NCBI RefSeq assembly: GCF_900108185.1
Contig: NZ_FNVA01000006.1
Location: forward strand, 310,001-374,000
DNA length: 64,000 nucleotides
Source: Bryocella elongata
Lineage (GTDB): Bacteria > Acidobacteriota > Terriglobia > Terriglobales > Acidobacteriaceae
Direction: 5' to 3'
Shown: positions 41,918 to 49,015 of the stretch, one piece after another
Numbering within the stretch: the first letter of the stretch is position 1
Layout of the letters: each line of letters begins with the position of its first letter
Position numbers and translations under genes: made by a program
The notes under the pieces: model-generated
What the model saw: the letters and a program-made list of their open reading frames with translations, nothing else
Database searches by the model: none
Told to the model about the DNA's origin: nothing

Positions 41918-42654
41918 AATGAAGTCCCTTGGGCGCGTGTGAAACTCGGCAGAGATGATGCGATGCGTTCGGGTAGGGAGACGATTTCAGGTTTGCGGGT
42001 AAAGCAGTGCAGCCATGCAATCAAGACAAAGACGCCCATGGCGGAGCTGATGAGGTAGCCAATCACTAAAGAGGCGGCGGTGCCAGTCAGGAGCAGTGAG
42101 CTTAGAACGGCGGTGCTGGCCTGGGCCGTGAGCGATTGGACGATCTGCATCCCGTCGCGACTCCACGAGAGAATCTCGCGCTTTACAGTCCAAAGGCATG
42201 TGGTGAAAAACGCCATCCAGATGTAGCAGCAGGCGATGTTCAGCCGGGTAACAGCATTCAGAAACGCGACCGGCGTCCGGGCTTCGCCAACTGCCATCCA
42301 GATGCACCCGGCAACGAGGACCGATGCCATCGACAGCAGTGCGATCCACGCGTTCCGCGGGCGCAACCCGCGCCCGGGGATCGACCGAAGAACGTCCCAC
42401 ATCACCCAGATTCGCAGGAGCGCACTAAGTCCCTCGGCGGTGTAGTAGGTGTAAAAGTAGCGGACGCTATTGAGGCGGAAGTGGTAAGCGATCAGGGATG
42501 CCACGAAGTTGACGATGCAGTAGCTCAGGATTGAGGGCCAGCGACCGCCGCTTCGGCGAGCAATGATGCAAACGATAATCGCGGCTTCGAGCCCGCAGGC
42601 TGTTACCGCGCAGCTTGAAAGAAATGTTCGTGCGGCGTAGGAGTTGCCGACCAG
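41914..42654 (-). CDS. Prophage multipass membrane protein, start unresolved
   Basis: The membrane-coding part has about six hydrophobic segments, for example AAIIVCIIA, ILSYCIVNFVASLIAY, AWIALLSMASVLVAGCIWMAV, NIACCYIWMAFFTTCLW and VLSSLLLTGTAASLVIGYL. Between the stop of the 59-residue gene upstream (42678) and the first helix there is no in-frame ATG, GTG or TTG; the CTG at 42654 is used only as a boundary. The nearest in-frame ATG is at 42864 and would overlap the small gene completely. Either a non-AUG start, coupled re-initiation or a frameshift is involved. Family not recognised. Confidence 0.5.
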   Translation of the reverse strand: MVGNSYAARTFLSSCAVTACGLEAAIIVCIIARRSGGRWPSILSYCIVNFVASLIAYHFRLNSVRYFYTYYTAEGLSALLRIWVMWDVLRSIPGRGLRPRNAWIALLSMASVLVAGCIWMAVGEARTPVAFLNAVTRLNIACCYIWMAFFTTCLWTVKREILSWSRDGMQIVQSLTAQASTAVLSSLLLTGTAASLVIGYLISSAMGVFVLIAWLHCFTRKPEIVSLPERIASSLPSFTRAQGTSL

Positions 42655-42677
42655 GTGCGCCGCACGAACCCGGTTCG

Positions 42678-42857
42678 TTACTGCAGCGTCGACGAGCAGC
42701 CCGGATCTCCCGGAGCGCAGATCGGCGGAACGATGGACGACTGCGGAGCCGCCGGGACTGCCTGTGAGGTCTGCGCTTGTGCGTTCTGAAACCGTGTTGC
42801 AGTGAGGGCCGCAGCCGCAATCGCCACGCCCAGAACAGCCAGCTTTATTGCCTTCAT
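42678..42857 (-). CDS. Small secreted or lipidated prophage peptide
   Basis: 59 residues beginning MKAIKLAVLGVAIAAAALTA, a clear signal peptide with cleavage expected near AQAQ. The mature part is a Pro/Ser-rich peptide with two cysteines (ICAPGDPGCSS). Its ATG has GGAG at an ideal 7-nt distance, which strongly supports translation. It is the first gene of the leftward operon behind the control region, a position of early or lysogenic expression. Function unknown. Confidence 0.65.
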   Translation of the reverse strand: MKAIKLAVLGVAIAAAALTATRFQNAQAQTSQAVPAAPQSSIVPPICAPGDPGCSSTLQ

Positions 42858-42864
42858 GCTTCAT

Positions 42865-42888
42865 CTCCATGCGCAGTTGCGCATGGAG
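42865..42888 (-). promoter_or_regulatory. RBS-occluding hairpin before the small secreted gene
   Basis: CTCCATGCGCA-GT-TGCGCATGGAG: 11-bp perfect arms spanning 42865-42888. On the transcript the 3' arm ends in GGAG, the ribosome-binding site of the gene starting at 42857, so folding would hide it. Confidence 0.6.
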
Positions 42889-42962
42889 AGTATGTGGCGC
42901 AGGACGGGGTGTTGCTCGGCTAAATGCGTCCATCGGGGAACCTAGTTTGATTCGGTTCATCT

Positions 42963-42991
42963 ATCTTGCTTTCCAAGCCCCTAACTGTCAA
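42963..42991 (-). promoter_or_regulatory. Candidate leftward prophage promoter
   Basis: Minus strand TTGACA (42991-42986), 17-bp spacer, CAAGAT (42968-42963). Perfect -35, weak -10. Leads into the operon 42857 to 40908 with a leader of about 100 nt. Confidence 0.45.
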
Positions 42992-43024
42992 CGCGTTGCG
43001 CTTGCGGGAATGCTCGCAACGGAG

Positions 43025-43089
43025 GCTTACGCGTAAGCTACGATATTTTCGCTGCGAACGCTACGAATTTCCTTTACAAAGTTCGTAGC
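43025..43089. promoter_or_regulatory. Prophage control-region operators
   Basis: GCTTACGCGTAAGC (43025-43038) is a perfect 14-bp palindrome. GCTACGAA (43060-43067) and TTCGTAGC (43082-43089) form an inverted pair 14 bp apart that brackets TTTACA (43073-43078), a possible rightward -35 (17 bp before GACAGT). These are likely repressor sites of the lysis-lysogeny switch. Confidence 0.6.
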
Positions 43090-43108
43090 ATCGGCGACAG
43101 TTCCTCTT

Positions 43109-43393
43109 GTGAACATCCGTAAGCCAACGGCATCGACGCTTCCCCCGCTTGCGCCCTTTCTCCAGCGCTCGCTGGTCGCGTACATCGCGGTCCGCGAGCG
43201 CAAGGGCGATGAGCCCTCCCTGTCTGAGGTCGCCAGCGAACTCGGAAAGAGCAAGGGACACGCCAACCGCTGCATGCGCGAGCTTGTCCTCGCCGGCTGC
43301 CTGCTCAAGATGCCCCCGCCCGTGCGCCACGCGCCTTACCGCGTGACGCCGATAGGTCGCCGCTGCGCAGCGAAGGCGGTGGCCAATGGCTGA
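43109..43393 (+). CDS. Small winged-helix DNA-binding protein
   Basis: 94 residues, GTG start. A LexA/MarR-like winged helix: LVAYIAVRERKGDEPSLSE then VASELGKSKGHANRCM (recognition helix region about 42-57) and the wing PYRVTPIGRR. It is the first rightward gene beyond the operators, hence a candidate early regulator of the prophage. A promoter at 43073-43101 would make it leaderless, consistent with the absence of a Shine-Dalgarno. Confidence 0.7.
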   Translation: MNIRKPTASTLPPLAPFLQRSLVAYIAVRERKGDEPSLSEVASELGKSKGHANRCMRELVLAGCLLKMPPPVRHAPYRVTPIGRRCAAKAVANG

Positions 43394-43574
43394 GCGCCTG
43401 ATCGAGTACGCGCCGAAGTTCATTGCCTTCTCCACGCCGATGGGGCCGGAGCCTTCGCGGGTTCGCGAGATGTTTCTGCGCACGCATGAGCAGGCCGCGG
43501 CGGAGCTTGTCGCCGAGCGCGCGTGGCTACGCGATGTTTCACAGGAAAGGACACAGCAATGCAAATCAGAGTAA
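43386..43574 (+). CDS. Small prophage protein
   Basis: 62 residues, mostly helical and charged (RVREMFLRTHEQAAAELVAERAW). It starts inside the preceding gene's end (ATG 43386, upstream stop 43393) and overlaps the next, a compact phage arrangement that supports it being real. No family recognised. Confidence 0.5.
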   Translation: MAERLIEYAPKFIAFSTPMGPEPSRVREMFLRTHEQAAAELVAERAWLRDVSQERTQQCKSE

Positions 43575-43846
43575 AGGCTCAAGCGCCTCCGGATGCGTTG
43601 GTGGCTGCCTTGTCCAAGGTGCGGCTGCGCTACACGTGCCCGATCGCGGTGTATGTCTACCTTCCCTATGTCGGGGGAGGAATAGATTGCGGCGTCTTTG
43701 GTGATGGCGAGAACGGCGCATACGAGTGGTTTACATGGCGCTTCGGCGTCCTTGCGACATCCGATGGCGCTTACGGCGCACCCGAAATAGCGCTCCGAGA
43801 CGTGCTGCTGTGGGTGCTGGGAATGCCTTCGGAGCCGCCGAAGTGA
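43559..43846 (+). CDS. Prophage hypothetical protein
   Basis: 95 residues from ATG 43559 with AGGAAAGGA upstream. Beta-rich, aromatic-rich small protein (TCPIAVYVYLPYVGGGIDCG; EWFTWRFGVL). No known motif. Its stop overlaps the GTG of the next gene. Confidence 0.5.
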   Translation: MQIRVKAQAPPDALVAALSKVRLRYTCPIAVYVYLPYVGGGIDCGVFGDGENGAYEWFTWRFGVLATSDGAYGAPEIALRDVLLWVLGMPSEPPK

Positions 43847-44100
43847 ACTTCTACGCCAAGCCGGGCACGTGCCAGTACTGCGGTTGCACGCGGGAGGAGC
43901 CTTGCAAGCTGGCCGATGGCGATGAGTGCGCGTTTCTGAACTCGAATGCGACGCGGTGCAGCAACCCGGACTGTGTGCGTGCCGACGAAGAGGCCCGCGC
44001 GAGGGACTACAGGAAGAGTTTTCAGCGCAGGAACTCCAAGCCATCGGAGCTGCGCGAAAAGGTTCGGCGGCCACGATTCCGCCGGCGGAGGGCAGTATGA
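43843..44100 (+). CDS. Cysteine-rich putative zinc-finger protein
   Basis: 85 residues, GTG start overlapping the upstream TGA. Cysteines in CQYCGCTREEPC and ECAFLNSNATRCSNPDCV suggest a treble-clef or ribbon zinc site, followed by a very basic tail (RRPRFRRRR), hence possible nucleic-acid binding. The ATGA stop/start joins it to the next gene. Confidence 0.6.
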   Translation: MNFYAKPGTCQYCGCTREEPCKLADGDECAFLNSNATRCSNPDCVRADEEARARDYRKSFQRRNSKPSELREKVRRPRFRRRRAV

Positions 44101-44663
44101 AGACGGCAATGGCAGTGGCGATAGCGCCAACGGCGAGGGAGGTCCAGGCGGGCGAAGGCCTGGGCCAGAGTGAGAGGGGCGCATGCGGGATCAAGATCCT
44201 GTGCGCGATCTCGGGATGCAATGCGGGTGCGGGGAGGACCGGCTTCTGCGGCGAGTGTCTGCCCCAGGTGGCGGCGATTCTGCTGCGGGATATGCGGCTG
44301 CTGCGGATCAACCCGGCGACGCTGGATGCGGCGTGGTTCCGCGAACAGACGGGCGGCATCCTGAACCGGGACGAGTCGCAGGAGCTGCGCCGCGCGGTGA
44401 TGGCGGCGTGGGCTGGGAGGTCGATGCCGCAGGGCGCGCGCGTCCGCGACCTGATGCAGGACTTCGATTCGACGCTGGTGAAGGACGAGCCGGCGAATCG
44501 CGAACGTCGCGCCGCGCTGATGGCGAAGCTGCCGCGCATCCATGTCGAGGATGAGGCAAAGCGGCAGCAGGGCACGCCCTGGTGGGCGTGGCAGTTTCTT
44601 GGCTGGACGGTAGCGGCCCTGATCGTCGCGTTGTTTCTCGCGGGCAAGGGGCGTGCCTGGTGA
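44097..44663 (+). CDS. Zinc-ribbon and membrane-anchor protein
   Basis: 188 residues from ATG 44097. Four cysteines in CAISGCNAGAGRTGFCGEC (about 36-54) resemble a small zinc ribbon; the middle is helical; a C-terminal membrane helix (FLGWTVAALIVALFLAG) ends the protein. Function unknown. It is directly coupled to the ParB-like gene (GTG at 44660). Confidence 0.55.
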   Translation: MKTAMAVAIAPTAREVQAGEGLGQSERGACGIKILCAISGCNAGAGRTGFCGECLPQVAAILLRDMRLLRINPATLDAAWFREQTGGILNRDESQELRRAVMAAWAGRSMPQGARVRDLMQDFDSTLVKDEPANRERRAALMAKLPRIHVEDEAKRQQGTPWWAWQFLGWTVAALIVALFLAGKGRAW

Positions 44664-46591
44664 GCGAGAGACAGATTGTTGAGATTCCCATTGCAGAGAT
44701 CCGGCCTTCGAGCACGAACCCTCGGCGCACCTTTGACGAGGCCAAGCTGCAGGAGCTGGCGGCATCGATCCGCGAGCATGGCGTGCAGACGCCGGTGCTG
44801 GTGCGCTGGTGGGGCGGAGAGTCTTCCTACCAGCTGGTTTATGGCGCTCGCCGCCTGAGGGCTTCCGAGCTTGCGGGCAAGGTGACTGTGCCCTGCGAGG
44901 TCCGCGAGATGACGGACGCAGAGGCGAGGGACGCTCAGATCATTGAGAACCTGCAGCGCGCCGACGTGGACCCGGTGGAGGAGGCGCAGGCCTTCGGTGA
45001 GCTGCTGGAGGCTTCGGGCTCGATTGCTGCGGTCGCGGCGCGGGTGGGCAAAGAGCAGAGCTACATTGCGAAGTCGCTGCGGTTGAACGCGCTGACGCTG
45101 CCTTCGAGCGATGCGCTGCGGGCGAGGCTGATCACCATCGACCATGCGCTGCTGCTGGCTCGCCTGGCGGAGACGGAGCAGAACGCGGCGCTGAAGTGGA
45201 CGCTGGACCACAGTGCCGGCGCGAAGATGACGGTGGAGAAGGTTCTCGAGGAGCGGCTCGCGCGCGTTGCGCAGGAGGCTGAGGACCGCAAGGAGGCTGA
45301 GGCTGAGGGTGAGCGTCGCTTCCGTCACTACACATGGGAACCGCAGTCTGTCGTCAAGCTGAAGGCGTGGATCGAAGCGGAGTCGGGCATTCTGCTGAGC
45401 CGCGCTCCCTGGTCGCTGACGGAGGAAGACTACCTGCTGCCCGATGTGGGGCCGTGCTCGGAGTGCCCGAAGAACACGAAGGCCAACGCTCCACTGTTTG
45501 GCGATCTCGTGATGGGCGAAGCGACGTGCACGGACGGTGCATGCTTTGCGGCGAAGACGGCCGGGTTTGTGCAGATTGAGATGCGCAAGGCCGGGCATGA
45601 CGAGCAGGCCAAGCCCAAGGTGCTGGTGCCGCGGCTGAGCTGGAAGGCCTCGAGCGTGAAACCTTCGGTGGTGCCGAACGATATCAAGGTGATCATCGAG
45701 ACGCCGGGGCGCTGCGGTGAGACCGCCAACCCCGCGAAGGTGTTGAAACAGGGTCAGTGGATCGAGGCGAAGCCGGGCAGCTGTGTGAACGTGCGTCCGG
45801 GCGTGACGTGCGACTGGAGCGACGACGGCCAGCGCGGCTACATGGGCGACGACAAGAAGCTGCGCAAGCCTGGCGAGGTGCTGCAGGTGTGCATCGCGGT
45901 GGGCTGCAAGACGCACCGCAAGGAGTGGGAGAAGCCGAAGGCTGCGGGAAACACTTCGCAGCGGCCCGATCCTGCGGCGCAGAAGAAGGCCGAGGAAGAG
46001 GCGGCTCATGTCGAGAAGATCGAGCGCGAGATCCGCGCGAAGATTCTCTTCGCGATCCTGGGCAAGCTGGATGCGACCAAGGCGGTGCGGCTGGTCGCAG
46101 ACAAGCAGCAGGATGCTGCGGGGTGGCGCAAGCGCATCCTCGCTGTGATGCCGGAGCTCGGCGGCGAGACGCTCGAAGCCTTCATCGTCTTCTGCTCGGA
46201 GTTTGCTGGCTACTTCCATGCGAACAGCTACTGGCTGATGCAGCAGGGCGGCGTTGCGGAGAGCCGCAAGCACGTCTTCGCGCTGGCGAAGAGCGTAGGC
46301 CTCGATGGCGCGCAGATCGCAGCCAAGCACTTCCACGACGGCGGCATTGCGCCCTGGTCGGAGCGGCTGTACCCGAAGGGCGTTCCCTGGCCGAAGGGTG
46401 AAGGCTCGCCCGCGAAGAAGGCCATGGCAAAGAAGACGGCTGCTAAGAAGGCGGTTGCGAAGAAGCCGACGCTCACTCCGGAGCGGCGGAAGAAGATCGC
46501 GGCTGAGATGAAGAAGCGCCTGGCTGGGAAGAGGAAGGCTCAGCCGAAGGCCAAGGGTTCACGAAAGATCACGGCGCAGACCGTGGGATAG
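44660..46591 (+). CDS. ParB/Spo0J-type protein with histone-H1-like tail
   Basis: 643 residues from GTG 44660. The ParB N-terminal nuclease/CTPase-like domain is clear: IPIAEIRPSSTNPRR (box I), LVYGARRLRASELAG (the GERR-type CTP-binding motif region) and AQIIENLQRADVDPVEEA (box II), then an HTH near 140-165. A roughly 300-residue middle region with several cysteines (CSECPKNTK, CTDGACF) may bind metal. The C terminus is Lys/Ala-rich (AKKAMAKKTAAKKAVAKK), like bacterial histone H1 analogues. No ParA is adjacent. A DNA-organising or replication role is plausible. Confidence 0.75.
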   Translation: MSERQIVEIPIAEIRPSSTNPRRTFDEAKLQELAASIREHGVQTPVLVRWWGGESSYQLVYGARRLRASELAGKVTVPCEVREMTDAEARDAQIIENLQRADVDPVEEAQAFGELLEASGSIAAVAARVGKEQSYIAKSLRLNALTLPSSDALRARLITIDHALLLARLAETEQNAALKWTLDHSAGAKMTVEKVLEERLARVAQEAEDRKEAEAEGERRFRHYTWEPQSVVKLKAWIEAESGILLSRAPWSLTEEDYLLPDVGPCSECPKNTKANAPLFGDLVMGEATCTDGACFAAKTAGFVQIEMRKAGHDEQAKPKVLVPRLSWKASSVKPSVVPNDIKVIIETPGRCGETANPAKVLKQGQWIEAKPGSCVNVRPGVTCDWSDDGQRGYMGDDKKLRKPGEVLQVCIAVGCKTHRKEWEKPKAAGNTSQRPDPAAQKKAEEEAAHVEKIEREIRAKILFAILGKLDATKAVRLVADKQQDAAGWRKRILAVMPELGGETLEAFIVFCSEFAGYFHANSYWLMQQGGVAESRKHVFALAKSVGLDGAQIAAKHFHDGGIAPWSERLYPKGVPWPKGEGSPAKKAMAKKTAAKKAVAKKPTLTPERRKKIAAEMKKRLAGKRKAQPKAKGSRKITAQTVG

Positions 46592-46600
46592 CGCACACGT

Positions 46601-46638
46601 GGGCCGGTCTTCAACGCTGGGGGCCGGTCCGTTTTTTG
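46601..46638 (+). terminator. Terminator copy A in the early region
   Basis: GGGCCGG (46601-46607) pairs with CCGGTCC (46624-46630), one G.T, then G and T6 (46632-46637). Nearly repeated at 47858-47892. Confidence 0.75.
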
Positions 46639-46678
46639 TCTGCAGTGTAAAGGGTGATGCGAAGAGGGGAAGGAAGCT

Positions 46679-47050
46679 ATGGAGCACGAACCGATACCAA
46701 TCAACATCGGCAACATCTGTGGGGGGGCACTGATCGAAGCGTTCGATCTGAAGCTCGCCGAAGTGTTGGCGAACGTCATGGATGTGAACACGGAGGCGCG
46801 CGCCAAACGGGTGATCACGCTGAAGGTCACCATCGTCCCGAAAGATGACCGCGTCACGCTGGACGTGCAAATCGATCCAAGCGTGAATCTCGCTCCACTG
46901 CGGCCGAGTAACTCGAAGATCTTCATCGGCAAGGACGCGGAGGGCTTCCTCTATGCGCTCAACGAAGATCCGCGCCAGATGAACATCTTCAGCCCACCCC
47001 AACGCCAGGCGCCTCCGGCTCCTATCGAGTTCAAGCCTGCAGCGGGCTGA
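46679..47050 (+). CDS. Phage protein resembling the replication-terminator-protein family
   Basis: 123 residues, ATG start after AGGAAG. Beta-rich: GALIEAFDLKLAEVLANV, RVITLKVTIVPKDDRVTL, then NLAPLRPSNSKIFIG and a Pro-rich tail. This layout matches a small family often labelled replication terminator protein in phages, placed before the same partner gene as here. The label is historical and the function in phage is not established. Confidence 0.55.
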   Translation: MEHEPIPINIGNICGGALIEAFDLKLAEVLANVMDVNTEARAKRVITLKVTIVPKDDRVTLDVQIDPSVNLAPLRPSNSKIFIGKDAEGFLYALNEDPRQMNIFSPPQRQAPPAPIEFKPAAG

Positions 47051-47102
47051 TTGTCCGCAGCCACAACCGTAGTGCCGCGGTAGCCCCGCGGGGAGTCTCA
47101 GG

Positions 47103-47852
47103 ATGTTCGATCTGGAAAAAACACTCGATGCGGTTTACCGGCTCTTCAAGCCGCAGCCTCTCGATCACACCGTCGAAGGACGCCACTATAAAGTCCTTCC
47201 CACCGAGTATGGCCTCGAGATCCAGGGGCAGATTGTTCCGCCTGCGGCTCCGGTGGTCTCGCTTACGAGTCTTTCGGGCTTCATCGATGCGTATGGGGCC
47301 GGTGTGGATGGCTTCAGCGCAGAAGAGACCGCAGTGCATGTCGTCGACCATCTCACGGTGCAGCTCGTGTCGCTGCGCGCGGATGAGTATGGGCGACGCA
47401 AGGTGTATCTCCAGGCGGTGTGCGACGAGGTCAATCCGTTCCCCTTCGACAGCTATCTGCAGCCGGAGACCTTCCTGCTGAAGCTGGAGTCCGGCTTCCG
47501 GCCCACGGACAACGTCATCGCGCTGCAGAAGCTGGCGAGCTCGCTGAGCAGCGAGAGCTCGATCAAGACGCAGGACAACGGCCTGACGCAGACGATCGAG
47601 ATTCGGCAGGGGGCAGCGAGCCACACCGAAGTCCCGCTGCCGCGCCGCATCCCGCTGCTGGCCTACCGCACCTTCCGTGAGATCGATCCGGTGCAGAGCG
47701 AGTTCCTAGTGCGCCTCAAGGCCGAGCCTAACAAGCTGCCGACGATCGCGCTGCTGCAGGTGGACGCCGACAAGTGGAAGCACGACACGGCGCTCGTGGT
47801 GAAGCACTGGCTGGTCTCGCAGCTGCCGGAGAAGACAGTCGTCATCGCGTAA
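47103..47852 (+). CDS. Conserved phage protein of unknown function
   Basis: 249 residues; starts MFDLEKTLDAVYRLF. It matches a family of phage proteins with the pattern of LTSLSGFIDAY, VHVVDHLTVQL and a C-terminal PLLAYRTFREIDPVQSEF segment, usually paired with the preceding small gene. DUF2303-like proteins are an alternative. It is closed by a strong terminator, so 46679-47852 forms one small transcription unit. Confidence 0.6.
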   Translation: MFDLEKTLDAVYRLFKPQPLDHTVEGRHYKVLPTEYGLEIQGQIVPPAAPVVSLTSLSGFIDAYGAGVDGFSAEETAVHVVDHLTVQLVSLRADEYGRRKVYLQAVCDEVNPFPFDSYLQPETFLLKLESGFRPTDNVIALQKLASSLSSESSIKTQDNGLTQTIEIRQGAASHTEVPLPRRIPLLAYRTFREIDPVQSEFLVRLKAEPNKLPTIALLQVDADKWKHDTALVVKHWLVSQLPEKTVVIA

Positions 47853-47857
47853 CGGTT

Positions 47858-47892
47858 GGACCGGTCTTTGAGACGGGGCCGGTCCGTTTTTT
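47858..47892 (+). terminator. Terminator copy B in the early region
   Basis: GGACCGGTC (47858-47866) pairs with GGCCGGTCC (47877-47885), one G.T, then G and T6 (47887-47892). The downstream sequence is nearly identical to that after copy A. Confidence 0.85.
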
Positions 47893-47920
47893 GTCTGCGG
47901 TGTGAAGGGCGAGGCGAGTG

Positions 47921-48328
47921 ATGAAGTTATGCGGGGCCGGCGTTGCGGCGAGCGTGCAAGGGTCTGCGACGCGCCTGGAGAGTCCCCGGACGGCGCCGGT
48001 GACGGTGCACGTGAGCTATGAGACCTCGCTGGCGATGGTGACGGAGAACTTTCGTACCGCGCGCCTGCACCTGGCGGAGTGCATGGGGTGCGAGCGCAAG
48101 GCGTCTGCGGACCTGGATGCTGCTGTACAGAAGCGGCTGGCAGCTACCCGCTATGCGAATGGGCTCCGGATGCTGGGGGACGCGCTCGCCGGTTTTGCCG
48201 GGGCTGGCGGCGAGGCCTGGACGAAGGAGATGGACGCGTTCCTCGCGGCGGTCGCGCAGCATGCGGATCTGCAGCTGGGCAGCGCCGAGGAGCTGGCAGA
48301 CGAGATCGCAGAGGAGACCCGGGCGTGA
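47921..48328 (+). CDS. Prophage hypothetical protein
   Basis: 135 residues from ATG 47921. Helical, with acidic C terminus (LGSAEELADEIAEETR) and possible coiled coil; two cysteines in HLAECMGCERK. No known fold recognised. Overlaps the next gene (GTGA). Confidence 0.5.
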   Translation: MKLCGAGVAASVQGSATRLESPRTAPVTVHVSYETSLAMVTENFRTARLHLAECMGCERKASADLDAAVQKRLAATRYANGLRMLGDALAGFAGAGGEAWTKEMDAFLAAVAQHADLQLGSAEELADEIAEETRA

Positions 48329-48504
48329 GCCATGACGTGGTGGTGGTGAGGATACCGGGTGTGGTCGGCTCAGATGACCTGCTGCGGGCTGCGGCGTGGC
48401 TGACTCAGCAAGGCAATGGCTGGTGCTTGTATGTCATCCACGTTGATGCGCTGCTATTGGCCGCGGTGTTGTGGACGAAGTGGCGATATCGGAGGCCTCG
48501 ATGA
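48325..48504 (+). CDS. Small prophage protein, 59 residues
   Basis: GTG at 48325 overlaps the upstream stop. One hydrophobic segment (GWCLYVIHVDALLLAAVLW) followed by a basic end (KWRYRRPR), a single-span membrane topology. The ATGA link to the next gene supports translation. No family known. Confidence 0.45.
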   Translation: MSHDVVVVRIPGVVGSDDLLRAAAWLTQQGNGWCLYVIHVDALLLAAVLWTKWRYRRPR

Positions 48505-48710
48505 GCTGGCTTTGGGTGGATGGGTTGGCGGTGTATCTGGCGATCGGGGCGGCGAGCTTGATGTTCGTGTGTGCCTGGGATGTGTTGGTGGCGCGGGGCC
48601 GCAACCTGCGCCGGCTGGCGCTGGCGGAGTGGGCTGTGCTGGTGACGATGATCGCGCTCGGCTGGCCTGTGGTGCTTTGGTGGTGGGTGAAGGAGGTCCG
48701 GGCGTTATGA
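48501..48710 (+). CDS. Small membrane protein
   Basis: 69 residues from ATG 48501 with two membrane helices (LAVYLAIGAASLMFVCAWDVL and LAEWAVLVTMIALGWPVVLW). Overlaps neighbours on both sides by a few bases. Could be a phage membrane effector; nothing more can be said. Confidence 0.5.
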   Translation: MSWLWVDGLAVYLAIGAASLMFVCAWDVLVARGRNLRRLALAEWAVLVTMIALGWPVVLWWWVKEVRAL

Positions 48711-49015
48711 GTGTGTATGTCGATCCTCTGCTGCGGCACGGCGGCTCTGACAGCTTTCGCTGGGACCACAGCTGCCACATGTATGCGGACACGCCGGAGG
48801 AGCTGCACGCGATGGCGCGCTCGATCGGGATGAAGCGTGCGTGGTTTCAGCCGGACGGTGGAAGGCTGCCGCACTACGACCTGGTGGGCACGAAGCGGAA
48901 GAAGGCTGTGGAGCTGGGTGCGATCGAGCACACACGCGAGCAGATGGTGCAGTTCATGCGCGACCGGCGTGGAGTTGCGGCGCCGACGTTGTTTGGAGGG
49001 AACAATGCCGACTGA
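48707..49015 (+). CDS. DUF4031 family protein
   Basis: 102 residues, preceded by GGAGGTCC. MSVYVDPLLRHGGSD, the HMYADTPEELHAMARSIGM region and the PHYDLVGTKRKKAVELGA region match DUF4031, a small family frequent in phages and actinobacteria with no assigned function. It is one of a run of stop/start-overlapping early genes. Confidence 0.75.
   Translation: MSVYVDPLLRHGGSDSFRWDHSCHMYADTPEELHAMARSIGMKRAWFQPDGGRLPHYDLVGTKRKKAVELGAIEHTREQMVQFMRDRRGVAAPTLFGGNNAD

Noticed and set aside
43061-46336. Very long open frame (about 1090 codons) on the minus strand across the early prophage genes
   Set aside because: It is antisense to well-supported overlapping genes, is Arg/His/Leu-rich with no fold, and is a normal consequence of high GC.
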